NCBI RefSeq assembly: GCF_900113115.1
Contig: NZ_FOOF01000006.1
Coordinates: 265,292-329,291, forward strand
Direction of reading: 5' to 3'
Origin: Duganella sp. CF458
GTDB lineage: Bacteria; Pseudomonadota; Gammaproteobacteria; Burkholderiales; Burkholderiaceae_D
Length of the DNA: 64,000 nt
Both the position numbers and the translations under genes were made by a program. Positions 53,601 through 62,844 of the stretch are shown piece after piece (position 1 is the stretch's first letter; each line of letters begins with the position of its first letter). Below the pieces are notes generated by a model, which made no database searches, was not told where the DNA came from, and worked only from the letters and a program-made list of their open reading frames with translations.

Positions 53601-56600
53601 AAACAGCGGACGCCTGGCATCCGGCGGCGAGATGAGCATCATCGCCTCCAGCATCGCCAACAATGGTGGCCAGCTTTACACGGTGAGCGGCACCGGCCGG
53701 GGCATCACCCTGCAGGCTGGCAGCCTGTCCAACCTCGGCGGCGCAGTTTCCGCCGACGGTCAGCTGCTTGCAACGATTGGCGGCACTGTCGGCAACAACG
53801 GCGGCATCTTGCACGCTGGCGGCGACCTGACCCTGAATGCAGCCGGCGTATTGAATAACGGGAGCGGTACCATCGAAGCTGCCGGCGCGGCCTCCAAGCT
53901 GACTGCCAATGCGCAATCGGTTAGCAGCAGTGGCCGCATCGTCAACGCGGGCAGTGGCAACACCAGCGTCACAAGCGCTAGCAGCATCACAAACAGCGGC
54001 AGCATCGCCGGCAACGGCGCAGTGGACCTGCACACCAACACGCTGGATAACCAGGCCGGGGGGCAGCTCAGTTCCGGTGCAGCCATGCTGCTGGACGTGA
54101 ATCAGCAACTGAATAACCAAGGCACCATCGGAAGCAGTGGCACGTTGACCTTCGACGAAGCCTCAGCGTCCTTCACCAACAGCGGCCAAGTGGCGACCAA
54201 GGGCAGGGCACTGATCAACTCGTCCTCCTTCACCAATGGCGGCCAGATCTCCACCGTGGACGGATCCGGCGCTGAGCTGGCAATTACGACGAGCAGCTTC
54301 ACCAACAGTGGCCAGCTCGTGGCAGATGGCAAGGCTATGCTCTCCATCGGTGGCACCACAAACAACGTCGGCGGCATCGTTCAAGCCGGCACCGACTTGC
54401 AGTTGACGTCCGGCAGCGCACTGTTGAACAATGGCGGCGTGATCGAAGCGATTGGCGCAGGCAGCAACCTGACCAGCAACAGCGATTCCATCGACAACGG
54501 CACCGGCCGCATCGCCAACAAAGGCAGCGGCGCCACCAGGCTCCAGAGCCGCGGCGGGATCACGAACCACGGCTCCATTGCCGGCATGGGCAACTTGCTG
54601 TTGTCCGGCTCCACCATGTGGAATGGCGTCTCGGGCATCATTGCTTCCGGCCAGGGCATGGACTTGGCGATTACACAGCAACTCACCAACCAAGGCAAGG
54701 TAAACAGCGGCGGCACGCTGACCTTCAACCAGGCCGGTTCGGGCTTCGTCAACAGCGGCCAGGTGCTCTCCGGCGGCAACGCCTACATTTCCGCGCAATA
54801 CGTCAATAACGACGGCGGCAGCCTTGGCACCGCGGGCGGTTCCGGCGCCGACCTGACCCTGAATACCCCACAATTGAGTAACTCGGGTGGCCGGATTGCA
54901 ACCGACCGCGATTTGAGCGTATCTGCCGGCACAGTCGGCGCTCTGGGCGAAATCTTCGGCGGCCGCGACCTTGCGATGAGCATGAACGGCGACTTCGTTC
55001 AAGCCGCCGGTGCGCAACAGGCCCACTCCAATCGCGACCTGAGCCTGACCGTTACTGGCAACATCACCAACGCCGGGCCCCTTGGCGCGGAAGGCGCGCT
55101 GACACTGACCGGCAACCAGGTGACAAACCAGGCCGGAGCCGTGATCGAGGGCGGCGCAGTTGCCATCCGCGCTGCCGGCGACCTGGCCAACTCCGGTGAG
55201 ATCAACGGCGAAAGCGCGCTCGACCTGGTCGCCGCCAACATCAGCAACACCGCCGGTATAGTCGGCGGTAACGTGGCTGTCCGCACCGGGAACCTCAATA
55301 ACACCGGCGCCAGCGCCTTGATCGGCTCCACTGGCAATATGGCGCTGGGCGTGGTCGGAACGCTGAACAACCTCCAGGGCGGTACGCTGTACAGCGCCGC
55401 AAGCATGTTTATTGGCGCTACCAACGGCGGCTTGAGCGCGCAGGTGAATAACGTTTCGTCCACTATCGAGGCGAGCGGCAATTTGGAGTTGAATGCGGCC
55501 ACGTTGCAGAATATTCGGGACAACGCATCGATTGTCCAGGTCACCAGAACGGAAACGGTGAATATGGCAATGCCGTCCTGGTATAAACCTGGCGGGAACC
55601 CCAACGGCTACGATCCTGGGTCCAGTAACTACACGCCATGGGAGGTTTATTTCGTTAATCCGGCAGACATTCTGGAATCGGAAAAACGTATCACGCCCGA
55701 TGGCTATGAGATTACCCGAGCGGTGATACGCACCCATGCCAACGACTCAGCGTTCTTCAGCGCCCTCAGTGGTTACTTTGCCAAATGGGGTTCGCGTAGC
55801 CGCATTCCAACGAGCGATGGCGTAAGGGTCATTTATTATTACGAAAGCCGTACTGCGACCAATCCTGACCAAGGTGGCGCCGCAAGGGATGCATATCAGC
55901 TGCCAGACAGTCGTCAGGTTGAGTGGAATACGCCGGAGTACAACTTCTCCAGTGCATATGGCAGCTGTAGCACCAACTGCCTCCGCATTGTGACCCAGCC
56001 GGCATATGATGATCCGGAACATACGATCCTGCGCCATACGGAAAGGCATACTGGAACGCAGACTTCCGATCAACTGGAAGAAAAGCGAGTGGCAAACCAC
56101 ACTGTCGTCGAGGACCAGATCTCCCCGAGCGCTGGCAAAGCTGGCCAGATCCTCTCCGGTGGAAATATGCGTTTGACGATCACCAATACACTGGACAACA
56201 CCCTCAGCGAGATCAAGGCCCTTGGCACCTTGGACGTAGCCGGCAGGCCCGCCATTTCCAACGACGGGACCAAACTGATTCGGAGGCACAGCTTCAGCGG
56301 TACGTTCACGACGTATACCGGCCGTTACACTGCTGCCTGGAGCAATCCGGATATCAACCAGGAGATTGGCGCGATTAGCGGAACGATGTTGGGTGCGCAA
56401 GGTGTGTTCATCAGCGCTCGCAGCTTCCGCAATGTGGACTATAGCGCAGGTACCGTAGGCAATTTCCGCGACACCGTCAATGTGATCGGGAGCGGCGCAA
56501 ATAGCGCCGCCAGCGCCGGTGCGTATGCCAGCGCTGGCGGTGGAAATGGTGGTGGCGCTGGCGGCAACGTGTCCGGCAGCGCAGCTGGCGCACATGCCAA

Positions 56601-59600
56601 CCTGGCAAGTCAGCTTGGATCCAGCGGAGCGGGCGCTAACCTTGGCGGCGCAGGCCAGGCAGGTAACAGCGGCAATTCCAACCAACTGCTGGCTGGCAGC
56701 ACGGCATCCGGCAGCGGCGCCGGCAACAGCCTCGATACCGAAGGAGCCGCACAGTTGGGAGGCCCCGCACGCGAAGGCATACTGTTTGGCCGTGTATCGA
56801 ACCAGGCTCGCAACAGTACGCTGGGCAACGTCAACACTGCGGCCGGCGATGTTTTGGGGCAGTCTGCTTCCGCAGTGCGAGGCGAAAGCATCAGCGGTGT
56901 GAGGAAAATTTCGCCGGGCGGCCTGTTCCTGTGCAACCCTGACCCGAAAGGCGAGTACCTGTTCGAGACGCGTCCGGAATTCGCAAAGCAGGACCAGTGG
57001 ACCAGCAGCGACTACCTGCTGGACAAGCTGGCAATGGACCACGCCACCACGCAGAAACGCCTCGGCGACGGTTTCTACGAACAACGCCTGGTGCGTGAAC
57101 AGCTGTCCGAGCTGACCGGCCGTGCTCCAAGCGCCGGTCCTGGCGATGACGCGCTGTACAAGAAAATGTTGAACGACGCAGCCAGCTTCGCGCAGGAATT
57201 CGGCCTGCGTCCCGGAATTTCCCTGAGCGCAGAGCAAGTCAGCCACCTGACCAGCGATATCGTCTGGCTGGAGAGCCAGACGGTGCAACTGCCGGATGGC
57301 TCCATTGAAACTGTGCTGGTACCGAAGGTCTATCTGGCACACGTCAGCGCGAACGCGGTCAAGCCAACCGGTGCCCTGGTCACCGGCGCAACCGTGACGA
57401 TCGACGTCAGCGAGTCCATCATGAACCAAGGTGGTGTGATCGATAGTGGCAATGGCCGCACGATCCTGCTGGCTGGCGAAGACATCGTCAACCGTGGCGG
57501 CGCCGTCAAGGGCGGTGACGTCGCCCTGCAAGCTGGCCGTGATATCAAGAACGAAACCATGACCGTTGACAGCAAGTGGTCGTCCAAGGTGAACGGCGGC
57601 AGCTATACCTCGCTCTCCAACCAGGCGACGATTAGCGCCACCAATGGCTTGATCATGGACGCCGGTCGCAACCTGACTGACCTGGCAGGCACGATTAACG
57701 CAGGCGCCAGTGCCTCCATTTTCGCTGGAAACAACATCAGCTTTGATACGGTGAGAACCGGCAGCAGTTACCATGCGCTGATCGATGGGAATGCCGAGAA
57801 TAATAGCGCCGTATACAACCAGCTCAGCCGAGTCAATGTGGGTGGAGACCTGATGATTGCAGCTAGCGGTAATCTGAATCTTACCGGCACACAGGTTTCA
57901 ATTGGTACCAAGGGTAGCGGCACTGGCACACTGATGGCCGGCGGCGCAGTGAACATCAACGCGGTGGTTGATGAAGTTAAGACTAGCCTGCAGGACGACA
58001 AGACCAAGAAGAACTGGGGTAAGGATATTCACGAGAGCCAATCGGTCGTCGGCGCGCGTGTGGCGTCCACCGGGGACTTGCTGGTCAGCGCTGGTGTCAG
58101 CCAAAGCAGTGACCTGAATATCAAAGGCAGCGTGCTTGCCGTTGACGGCACGCTGACAATGAAGGCAAGCAAGGACCTGAATATTGGCAGCGTCGCCGAA
58201 ACTCACTTGTCCGACTTTGAGAACCACAGCAAATCGGGCAACAAGCTCAAAAAGCGCAGCAGCGACATCACCGATTACAACGCCACCACGCTGGCAATTG
58301 GCAGCAGCATCAAAGGCGGCAATGTCGTTGCCACCAGCGGCGGCGACACCCTGATCAAGGGCAGCACCGTGCTGGCCGACAAAGACCTCAGCATCGACGC
58401 CAAAGGTGGTCTGAGTATCGTCAGCGCCGAGGAAACCAGCAAGACATCGAGCACCAGGCAGGAAAAGAAATCGGGCTTCAGCGTCAGCTACTCGTCGGGC
58501 AACCTGAGTACTGGCTATGGCAAATCGAGCACTTCCTCGCAAAGCGCGCAGGAAAGGGTGACCCAGCTCGCATCCAGCATCGGCGCCCTGGGCGGCAGCG
58601 TCAAGCTCAAGTCCGGCGAAACGCTGCAAGTAGTCGCCTCCGACATCGCCGCCAAGGAAAACCTCACCCTGATCGGCAAGAACGTCGACCTGGCTGCCGC
58701 GCAGAACACCTCGCAAAGCCAGTCGAACGCCCAAGGCAAGTCGTCCGGCTTCGGAGTTGGTTTCACAGTCAACCCGGTGGCGGCCTTCAAGGACGCCTAC
58801 AAATCCAGCACCGAAAACTCCAAGTCCGGCAGCTCCATTGGCAAGGCATTCGCCAAGGCAGAAGGAGCGGCAGAAGGCACCATGGCTGCGCTGTCGGTCG
58901 TCAACGCGCAATTCAGCAAAAAGAGCACCAACAGCACGCAAAACCACGCCACCAGCGAAGCGCGCACCAGCACCCTCACTGCCGGCAAGGACCTGACCAT
59001 CCTTGCCACCGACGGCTCGATCACCAGCCAGGGCACCCAGATCAGCGCCGAAGGCAATGCCCTGATCCTGGCCAAGGACAACATCAAGTTCGACGTGGCC
59101 CACACCACGGAAAGCAGGTCGCAGGACTCGAAGAAATCAGGCTTCAGCATCGACACCCGCTCAACGCAGGTGGTGGGTATGCTCCACAACAATGGCAAAG
59201 GCAACGGCGCCACCGACACCGTAACCGGCACCAAACTGTCGGTTGGCGGCAGCACCACCATGGCCACGCAAACCGGCGACATCACGCTGACCGGCGCCAA
59301 CGTGGTCTCGGAAGGCAACCTGTCGATCAACGCCGCGCGCGACCTGACCATCACCAGCGCGCAGGACACGCTCCACAACGCCAACCAGAGCAACAACAAG
59401 GCAATCGGCAAGGTAGTTATTTCCGACACCGAGCGCTTCTCCGGCTATCACAACGAAAAGCACAAAGACAATAGCGACCAGGTGACCCAGGTGGCTTCAA
59501 ACGTCTCCAGCCTGAAAGGCGACGTGAACTTGACCGCAGGCCAGAAGTACACCCAAACATCGAGCAACGTGCTGGCCGGGAATGACGTCAACATCACCGC

Positions 59601-62600
59601 CAAGACGATCGACATCACGGCGCTGCAAAACACCGGCAGTCACCAGGAATCGAACAGCGACCTGAAGATCGGTACCTTCGCCCGCATCAGCTCACCGCTG
59701 ATCGACTTGGTCAACAACGTGAATGCAGCGCGCAAATCTGACGACCGCCTGAAAGCGATGCAGGGCATGGCCGCCGCCGCCAATGGCTACCAAGCCGCCA
59801 GCGCGGCCAGTGCCTTCCTGGGTGGCCCAGGCAGCGGGGTCCTGGTCAAGGGTGAGGCCGGCATCGGCTTCGCCAGCAGCAGCAACTCCAGCAATGGTAA
59901 CGACAGCACCGCGCAGGGCAGCACCATCAATGGCGCTCGCAACGTCACCCTGACGGCCACCGGTGGCGACATCCACGCCACCGGCGCCACGCTCAACGCC
60001 GGCAAAGCTCTCAGCCTGGATGCAGCACAGAACATCGTGCTGGATGCCAGCCAGAGCACGCTGCATAGCGACGGCAAGAACAAGAGCTCCGGCGTTGAAG
60101 CCGGCGTTGGCTTCCAGGTTGGCGCACAGACTGGCGTGTACGTCTACGCCGCCGCCAACATGGGCAAGGGCCACAACAAGAGCGACAGCACGGTCAATAA
60201 CAACACCGAACTCAAAGCCGAGACGATCAACATCAGCAGCAAGGGCGACACCACGCTGAAAGGTGCCACTGCAACCGCCAACACGATCAACACGGACGTT
60301 GGCGGCAAGTTGGCCATCGAAAGTGTACAAGACACCAGTGAGTTCGATAGCAAGCAAACCAACACCGGGGTGCGCGTGCAGGTAGGCTTCGGCGTATGGA
60401 GCGCCAACGGCAATCTGTCGCAGCAAAATGGCAAGGGCACCTACGCGGGTGTGGAACAGCAATCGGGCATGTTCGCGGGCGACGGAGGCTACCACGTCAA
60501 GGCCGACACCATCGACTTGAAGGGCGGCGCCATCGCCAGCGCAAATGCTGCTGCGTCTGAGCTGATGACCAACAAGCTGACCACGTCGAACATCGAAAAC
60601 AAGATGACCTACTCGGCCAGCAACGTGAGCATGGCGGGTGGCGTCAGTGGCAGCAGCGAGTTCGGCGCGAAAAACGAAGACGGCAGCACCAAGACCTGGA
60701 GCGAACAAAAGCAGCTGTTCGGCACTAGCAAGGGCGGGAATACGACGCCTGGTTTGCCAATGGTGGAAAAGGGCAGCGACAGCTCCACCACTTACGCCAC
60801 CATCACCGACGGCAAGATCACGATCGGTGGTGTGACGACCAATTCCGTTAAGGACTTGGGGATCAACACCGACCTGAGTAAGGCCAGCACTGCGTTGGAC
60901 AAATTGCCTGACATGCAGAAGCTCCTGAAGGATCAGCAAGCCATGTCGGCTGCGGCGGGCACAGTAATTGCCACGGGTAAGCAGATTGCGGACGACATCG
61001 CGAAAGAAGCCGCGAAAGCGCAAAAATCGGCACAAGCGACGCTGGATGACCCGAAGAGCACGGCCGAGCAGAAGTCGGCTGCGTCGAAAGCAAGTGAAGA
61101 AGCCCAGCAAACTCTGAAAGAATGGGGCACCGGTGGTATTTACAGCCGTGCGCTGAATGCTGGCGTTGGTATCTTGACCGGTGCGCTGGCTGGGCAAGGC
61201 AACGGGCAAATCGCTGCCGACGCTATTGCCCCAACGGTCGCCAAAACGGTAGGCGACATTGGCGGTTCACTTGCAAAGGAGGCATCGGCCAAGGCGAGTG
61301 AATATCGGGACTTGGCTGAGAACGCCGCGCGTGCCAACAATCCAGCGGCCGCAGCTGAATATACGGCGAAGGCAAACGAAGCAGTGGCGACTGCAACGAA
61401 CTGGGGCGAGAACGGCATCTATCGCGTCGGACTGCATGCCGCCACGCAAGGCATGCTCGGTAGCCTGACAAACGGCCATGCCGGTGCAGTGCAAAGTGCA
61501 GCCGGAGTTGTTGGCGGGAATCTTGGCCAGCAGCTCGCGGCGGAGCTGGGTGAGGCTGAGGCGCAAAAGCTTGGCCTGCAAGGCCGAGAGCGCGACGCCT
61601 TCGTCAACGCATTCCAGAGTACTGGCGCAGTTGTGGGCGGCATGGTTGCAGGTATTGCAGCTGGAAACGCAGCAGGCGGCAAAGCAGACTTTGGCGCCTT
61701 GATGGCAGCGGCGCAAGGTGGCCAGGCAGCAGGAACTGTTGATACGTACAATCGGCAGTTGCACCCAGACGAAACTGCAAAGCTCCAACGGCTGCAAAAG
61801 GGTAGGCCCGTGGATGCGCAGCAAAAGCTTGCAGACGCGGCCTGTGCGTTAGTGCATTGCGCCGCGCAACTGTCAGACTATGACCCGCGAAAAGACGCTG
61901 CAGAAAAGCAAGAAGCGCGAGGCCAGACATACCATCAAGAATTGTCTGAACTGAGAAGTGAAAGTCTTTTCAATTACGATGAGTACAAAGATGGCTTAAG
62001 GGATAAGGCTGCAAGTTTGGCAATGGATGTCCGTTTGAGTCTGCAGGCGATGCGGTACGGCTTGGAACACATCAATCGTAAAGTGGGTGAGACGATCGTC
62101 TTGGTTGGTGTAAATGGACCTTACGGGAACGTGCAGGTCCCGCCTGACCTGCCGGATGATTTCGGTGGGCCCAAAGGCAGTGGTGCCGTAGTCGGAGGCA
62201 CGGTACTTCCGACAGCTCCCCTGTGCTTGCGACCACCGTTCTGCACACTTTCGCCAGCAATTGCGACGCCTACTAACCGAATATACGTGCCTAACAGTGT
62301 CTTGCAGTCATCTGGACAAGATAGTGGTGGGGCGGGCGTTAAGAATGAAGGTCAAGCCGATGTTAACGCAACTGAGGGAGCCAAGGGCTCAAATAGTTCA
62401 AGTGCTGGAGCTTCGCGTGGTGGCCCGGGCGCGAATGGGGCAAATAGCACAGCGGTATCGGAGCCAGTTTTATTTGATAATAAGTTCCCTCAGGATAAGA
62501 TAGCAGATCCAAAAATTGTTCCGACGGTAGCGCTGAAGACCATGAGCGGGAACCTGAATTACGTCATACTCGAAGACGGCTCTCTTGTTGTTGGGAAGTC

Positions 62601-62844
62601 GCCGCATACAAGCCTTACGAATAATATGCGTGTGCAGGCGGCCGGCGAAATTCAACTTTATAACGGGAAGGTCAAATGGCTAGATAACGCATCTGGGCAT
62701 TATCAACCAAATGGTCCGCAGATTCAGAGCATTGCTGAATCCGCCTTTGCTAAAATTGGCCTGGATGTGACCGGTAAGTTTGAGTTTAAAGTCTGGAAGT
62801 TTGATTCTTCGTTGGCGAGAGGTGGAAAATGGGTGAAACAGTGA
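47623..62844 (+). CDS. cdiA: Giant CdiA/FhaB-type exoprotein with C-terminal toxin-like tail
   Basis: A 5073-residue exoprotein. An extended signal peptide (ESPR, 1-25: MNKLRYRIVFNKARGMLMAV) runs to cleavage near residue 73. A TPS domain follows (about 75-330), with NPSGI at 183 in place of the usual NPNGI. A Gly/Thr linker lies at about 450-492. Beta-helix repeats include nine super-repeats (778 to about 2486). A non-repeat region with Cys, Trp and Tyr follows (about 2630-2835). Next come a Gly/Ala/Ser-rich stretch (about 2956-3040), a second repeat block (about 3250-4370) and a pre-toxin helical region rich in Ala/Gln. A Ser/Gly/Asn-rich spacer leads to the last 101 residues (4973-5073), which look like a separate toxin domain (VILEDGSLVVGK, DNASGHYQP). 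The VENN motif of many CdiA proteins is not seen. The DNA becomes AT-richer from about 61850. Confidence 0.92.
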   Translation: MNKLRYRIVFNKARGMLMAVGESARSCSKGAGQTDALDSSAPAAFGHPALRRLTLLFGAAFGGFLWASHVQAQIIADPKAPSQNQAIVLKAANGVPQVNVREPSAAGVSRNVYSQFDVAKGGAILNNARSNVQTELGGWVEANPWLKSGAAKVILNEVNSNNPSALRGYIEVAGQRAEVVIANPSGISVDGGGFINVSRATLTTGSPFMTDGRLAGYEVQRGQIVIDGAGLDASKTDYTALISRSLVLNAALWAQRLNVVTGVNKVAEGESPSVTGVGQARDSAPQFAIDASRLGGMYANQIFLVGTEAGVGVRNAGEIGAAAGQLVVTAEGRLENTGTLAASKGMQVAARGTLDNKGKLQAGEDLALKSSAVTNGGSISAGGQLLAAVAGDVDNRGGAIEARRVELGSANGALLNAGGKIVQGGSSALTVNVGSANNSDGVLGQAASATDSGTGGTGTGTGGSTGGSGTGAGTNTGAGGTTGSGSTGGSAVPALPAGEIKFAAMDNQHGLVTATGGINLETAALVNQRGQANLRTLKVDGGTLDNSQGQIGVQQDTTLLVSTLNNQAGRLLTGGAFNATLGEFDNSNGLLQANKLSIDVARYLNNDSGTLLNLGTGDATINVAGKFQQASGKLETAGNLTLRAGEIAGTGSKLNVGGNFALNSGTTISEQGDWRIGGSAQLETGALTNTSGAIAAAGDLSLKAAALTNQDGQLATGGQVALEVTGDVDNTSGVVQASKGLQLKSGGTVHNGEGTIETLGGQGSLSVHAAAIDNRTGSIVNAGNGPLALKAAAIGNSGKIGGNGAMHIDAESLTNTAQGRVTATGDVNMNVGSLLKNEGSIGNGGSFTMTQAQSALVNSGEILAKGPLKIENRSIDNREGTIATAEGSTSRVDLTSGSLQNDAGTIRADGSASARIAGDASNAGGYLGAGGALDLRAGAGINNDFGRIESRDEMTVTGDTLTNRAGSIVSASVGQSSFTINRYIANNGLIGSNGALTVNTESLTNGTGGTVTAMSDLVLKVRSELNNLDGQISTQGKFSFDLQDATLRNSGSISSKGAVTLNAREVDNRAGQIITASGSAISANIGKLDNRSGIVSSGADATITVAGALDNSNGEIQTAHDIQLSAGGAITNAGGLVQATGAASTTRLNAASIDNTTGRIINVGTGNTTVTATGHIANSGQIAGNGKVDLSADSLRNQSQGTISAGGDMSLAVQSSLDNAGTVSSAGDLTTNQSALALRNSGTMVAAGAVNLTAASINNDGGKLATTQGSNAGVHLTAQNASNQAGTIISDNKVELQVTGDVDNRGGLLQARTDLQLESGGTVKNGGGIIESISATSALNLKAGDLANDTGRIVNVGTGATTLDADHGIATNGTIAGNGALQISAATLENQADGIIASAQGMTATVTGSLANAGTINSGGKLQINANGATVSNSKVLVSQGEMTLHAGDVNNDGGQLATAKGSGAALTIEATSISNRSGLIMSDAAAMIDSAGKLDNTQGTMQSAGSLGIDAAGAMSNNGGVVEALALNATLDLHTGSLANGTGRIVNVGTNATTVNVDTSLDTAGLIAGNGNLAMSAADLTNRTGGSIAASGGKLDMTVGHGMDNAGAISSRSTFTLNAGGKAVSNSGQLVSGTDANLATGAFNNNGGQLVTVKDGGGNLRLDSDSISNTSGVIVSDGSANITSRGALGNQGGVIESSTQNGTLDIAASDINNGTGRIVNVGTGATNLTATGAVTNNGQIAGNGTLNAVASTLDNASAGSISSAGNLNFGVRQSLNSAGKISSGGTLTFEQAAAQFSNSGQIGAAGAINVHAATISNNGGQIATATAGGANITLDSLGSMSNRSGAIAAAGNTSVVSGSNFDNTQGQVQAAGKLSVTAGGALTNNSGALEALSAGSTLDVQGNAISNLVGRMVNAGNARTTITSASSITNGGTIAGNGALVLNAKSLQNQAGGVISAATTLDLAVRQQLDNQGGAISSGGALTFNQAAASFANSGRLASGGEMSIIASSIANNGGQLYTVSGTGRGITLQAGSLSNLGGAVSADGQLLATIGGTVGNNGGILHAGGDLTLNAAGVLNNGSGTIEAAGAASKLTANAQSVSSSGRIVNAGSGNTSVTSASSITNSGSIAGNGAVDLHTNTLDNQAGGQLSSGAAMLLDVNQQLNNQGTIGSSGTLTFDEASASFTNSGQVATKGRALINSSSFTNGGQISTVDGSGAELAITTSSFTNSGQLVADGKAMLSIGGTTNNVGGIVQAGTDLQLTSGSALLNNGGVIEAIGAGSNLTSNSDSIDNGTGRIANKGSGATRLQSRGGITNHGSIAGMGNLLLSGSTMWNGVSGIIASGQGMDLAITQQLTNQGKVNSGGTLTFNQAGSGFVNSGQVLSGGNAYISAQYVNNDGGSLGTAGGSGADLTLNTPQLSNSGGRIATDRDLSVSAGTVGALGEIFGGRDLAMSMNGDFVQAAGAQQAHSNRDLSLTVTGNITNAGPLGAEGALTLTGNQVTNQAGAVIEGGAVAIRAAGDLANSGEINGESALDLVAANISNTAGIVGGNVAVRTGNLNNTGASALIGSTGNMALGVVGTLNNLQGGTLYSAASMFIGATNGGLSAQVNNVSSTIEASGNLELNAATLQNIRDNASIVQVTRTETVNMAMPSWYKPGGNPNGYDPGSSNYTPWEVYFVNPADILESEKRITPDGYEITRAVIRTHANDSAFFSALSGYFAKWGSRSRIPTSDGVRVIYYYESRTATNPDQGGAARDAYQLPDSRQVEWNTPEYNFSSAYGSCSTNCLRIVTQPAYDDPEHTILRHTERHTGTQTSDQLEEKRVANHTVVEDQISPSAGKAGQILSGGNMRLTITNTLDNTLSEIKALGTLDVAGRPAISNDGTKLIRRHSFSGTFTTYTGRYTAAWSNPDINQEIGAISGTMLGAQGVFISARSFRNVDYSAGTVGNFRDTVNVIGSGANSAASAGAYASAGGGNGGGAGGNVSGSAAGAHANLASQLGSSGAGANLGGAGQAGNSGNSNQLLAGSTASGSGAGNSLDTEGAAQLGGPAREGILFGRVSNQARNSTLGNVNTAAGDVLGQSASAVRGESISGVRKISPGGLFLCNPDPKGEYLFETRPEFAKQDQWTSSDYLLDKLAMDHATTQKRLGDGFYEQRLVREQLSELTGRAPSAGPGDDALYKKMLNDAASFAQEFGLRPGISLSAEQVSHLTSDIVWLESQTVQLPDGSIETVLVPKVYLAHVSANAVKPTGALVTGATVTIDVSESIMNQGGVIDSGNGRTILLAGEDIVNRGGAVKGGDVALQAGRDIKNETMTVDSKWSSKVNGGSYTSLSNQATISATNGLIMDAGRNLTDLAGTINAGASASIFAGNNISFDTVRTGSSYHALIDGNAENNSAVYNQLSRVNVGGDLMIAASGNLNLTGTQVSIGTKGSGTGTLMAGGAVNINAVVDEVKTSLQDDKTKKNWGKDIHESQSVVGARVASTGDLLVSAGVSQSSDLNIKGSVLAVDGTLTMKASKDLNIGSVAETHLSDFENHSKSGNKLKKRSSDITDYNATTLAIGSSIKGGNVVATSGGDTLIKGSTVLADKDLSIDAKGGLSIVSAEETSKTSSTRQEKKSGFSVSYSSGNLSTGYGKSSTSSQSAQERVTQLASSIGALGGSVKLKSGETLQVVASDIAAKENLTLIGKNVDLAAAQNTSQSQSNAQGKSSGFGVGFTVNPVAAFKDAYKSSTENSKSGSSIGKAFAKAEGAAEGTMAALSVVNAQFSKKSTNSTQNHATSEARTSTLTAGKDLTILATDGSITSQGTQISAEGNALILAKDNIKFDVAHTTESRSQDSKKSGFSIDTRSTQVVGMLHNNGKGNGATDTVTGTKLSVGGSTTMATQTGDITLTGANVVSEGNLSINAARDLTITSAQDTLHNANQSNNKAIGKVVISDTERFSGYHNEKHKDNSDQVTQVASNVSSLKGDVNLTAGQKYTQTSSNVLAGNDVNITAKTIDITALQNTGSHQESNSDLKIGTFARISSPLIDLVNNVNAARKSDDRLKAMQGMAAAANGYQAASAASAFLGGPGSGVLVKGEAGIGFASSSNSSNGNDSTAQGSTINGARNVTLTATGGDIHATGATLNAGKALSLDAAQNIVLDASQSTLHSDGKNKSSGVEAGVGFQVGAQTGVYVYAAANMGKGHNKSDSTVNNNTELKAETINISSKGDTTLKGATATANTINTDVGGKLAIESVQDTSEFDSKQTNTGVRVQVGFGVWSANGNLSQQNGKGTYAGVEQQSGMFAGDGGYHVKADTIDLKGGAIASANAAASELMTNKLTTSNIENKMTYSASNVSMAGGVSGSSEFGAKNEDGSTKTWSEQKQLFGTSKGGNTTPGLPMVEKGSDSSTTYATITDGKITIGGVTTNSVKDLGINTDLSKASTALDKLPDMQKLLKDQQAMSAAAGTVIATGKQIADDIAKEAAKAQKSAQATLDDPKSTAEQKSAASKASEEAQQTLKEWGTGGIYSRALNAGVGILTGALAGQGNGQIAADAIAPTVAKTVGDIGGSLAKEASAKASEYRDLAENAARANNPAAAAEYTAKANEAVATATNWGENGIYRVGLHAATQGMLGSLTNGHAGAVQSAAGVVGGNLGQQLAAELGEAEAQKLGLQGRERDAFVNAFQSTGAVVGGMVAGIAAGNAAGGKADFGALMAAAQGGQAAGTVDTYNRQLHPDETAKLQRLQKGRPVDAQQKLADAACALVHCAAQLSDYDPRKDAAEKQEARGQTYHQELSELRSESLFNYDEYKDGLRDKAASLAMDVRLSLQAMRYGLEHINRKVGETIVLVGVNGPYGNVQVPPDLPDDFGGPKGSGAVVGGTVLPTAPLCLRPPFCTLSPAIATPTNRIYVPNSVLQSSGQDSGGAGVKNEGQADVNATEGAKGSNSSSAGASRGGPGANGANSTAVSEPVLFDNKFPQDKIADPKIVPTVALKTMSGNLNYVILEDGSLVVGKSPHTSLTNNMRVQAAGEIQLYNGKVKWLDNASGHYQPNGPQIQSIAESAFAKIGLDVTGKFEFKVWKFDSSLARGGKWVKQ
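49954..55080 (+). repeat. Nine tandem super-repeats of about 190 residues inside cdiA
   Basis: Units start at 49954, 50521, 51097, 51676, 52255, 52774, 53356, 53935 and 54508, giving periods of 567, 576, 579, 579, 519, 582, 579 and 573 bases. Each opens with a GRIVNVGTG-like line, then ITNxGxIAGNGxL, then a SxGxLTFxQ line and an NNGGQLxT line. Three successive units have identical 579-base spacing or nearly so. Copies have diverged in sequence, so recombination between them is probably limited. Each unit should form roughly nine to ten turns of the beta-helix shaft. Confidence 0.85.

Noticed and set aside
49954..55080. CRISPR-like or satellite repeat array
   Set aside because: The repeats are long, coding and in frame within cdiA, with protein-level conservation, so they are structural repeats of the exoprotein.
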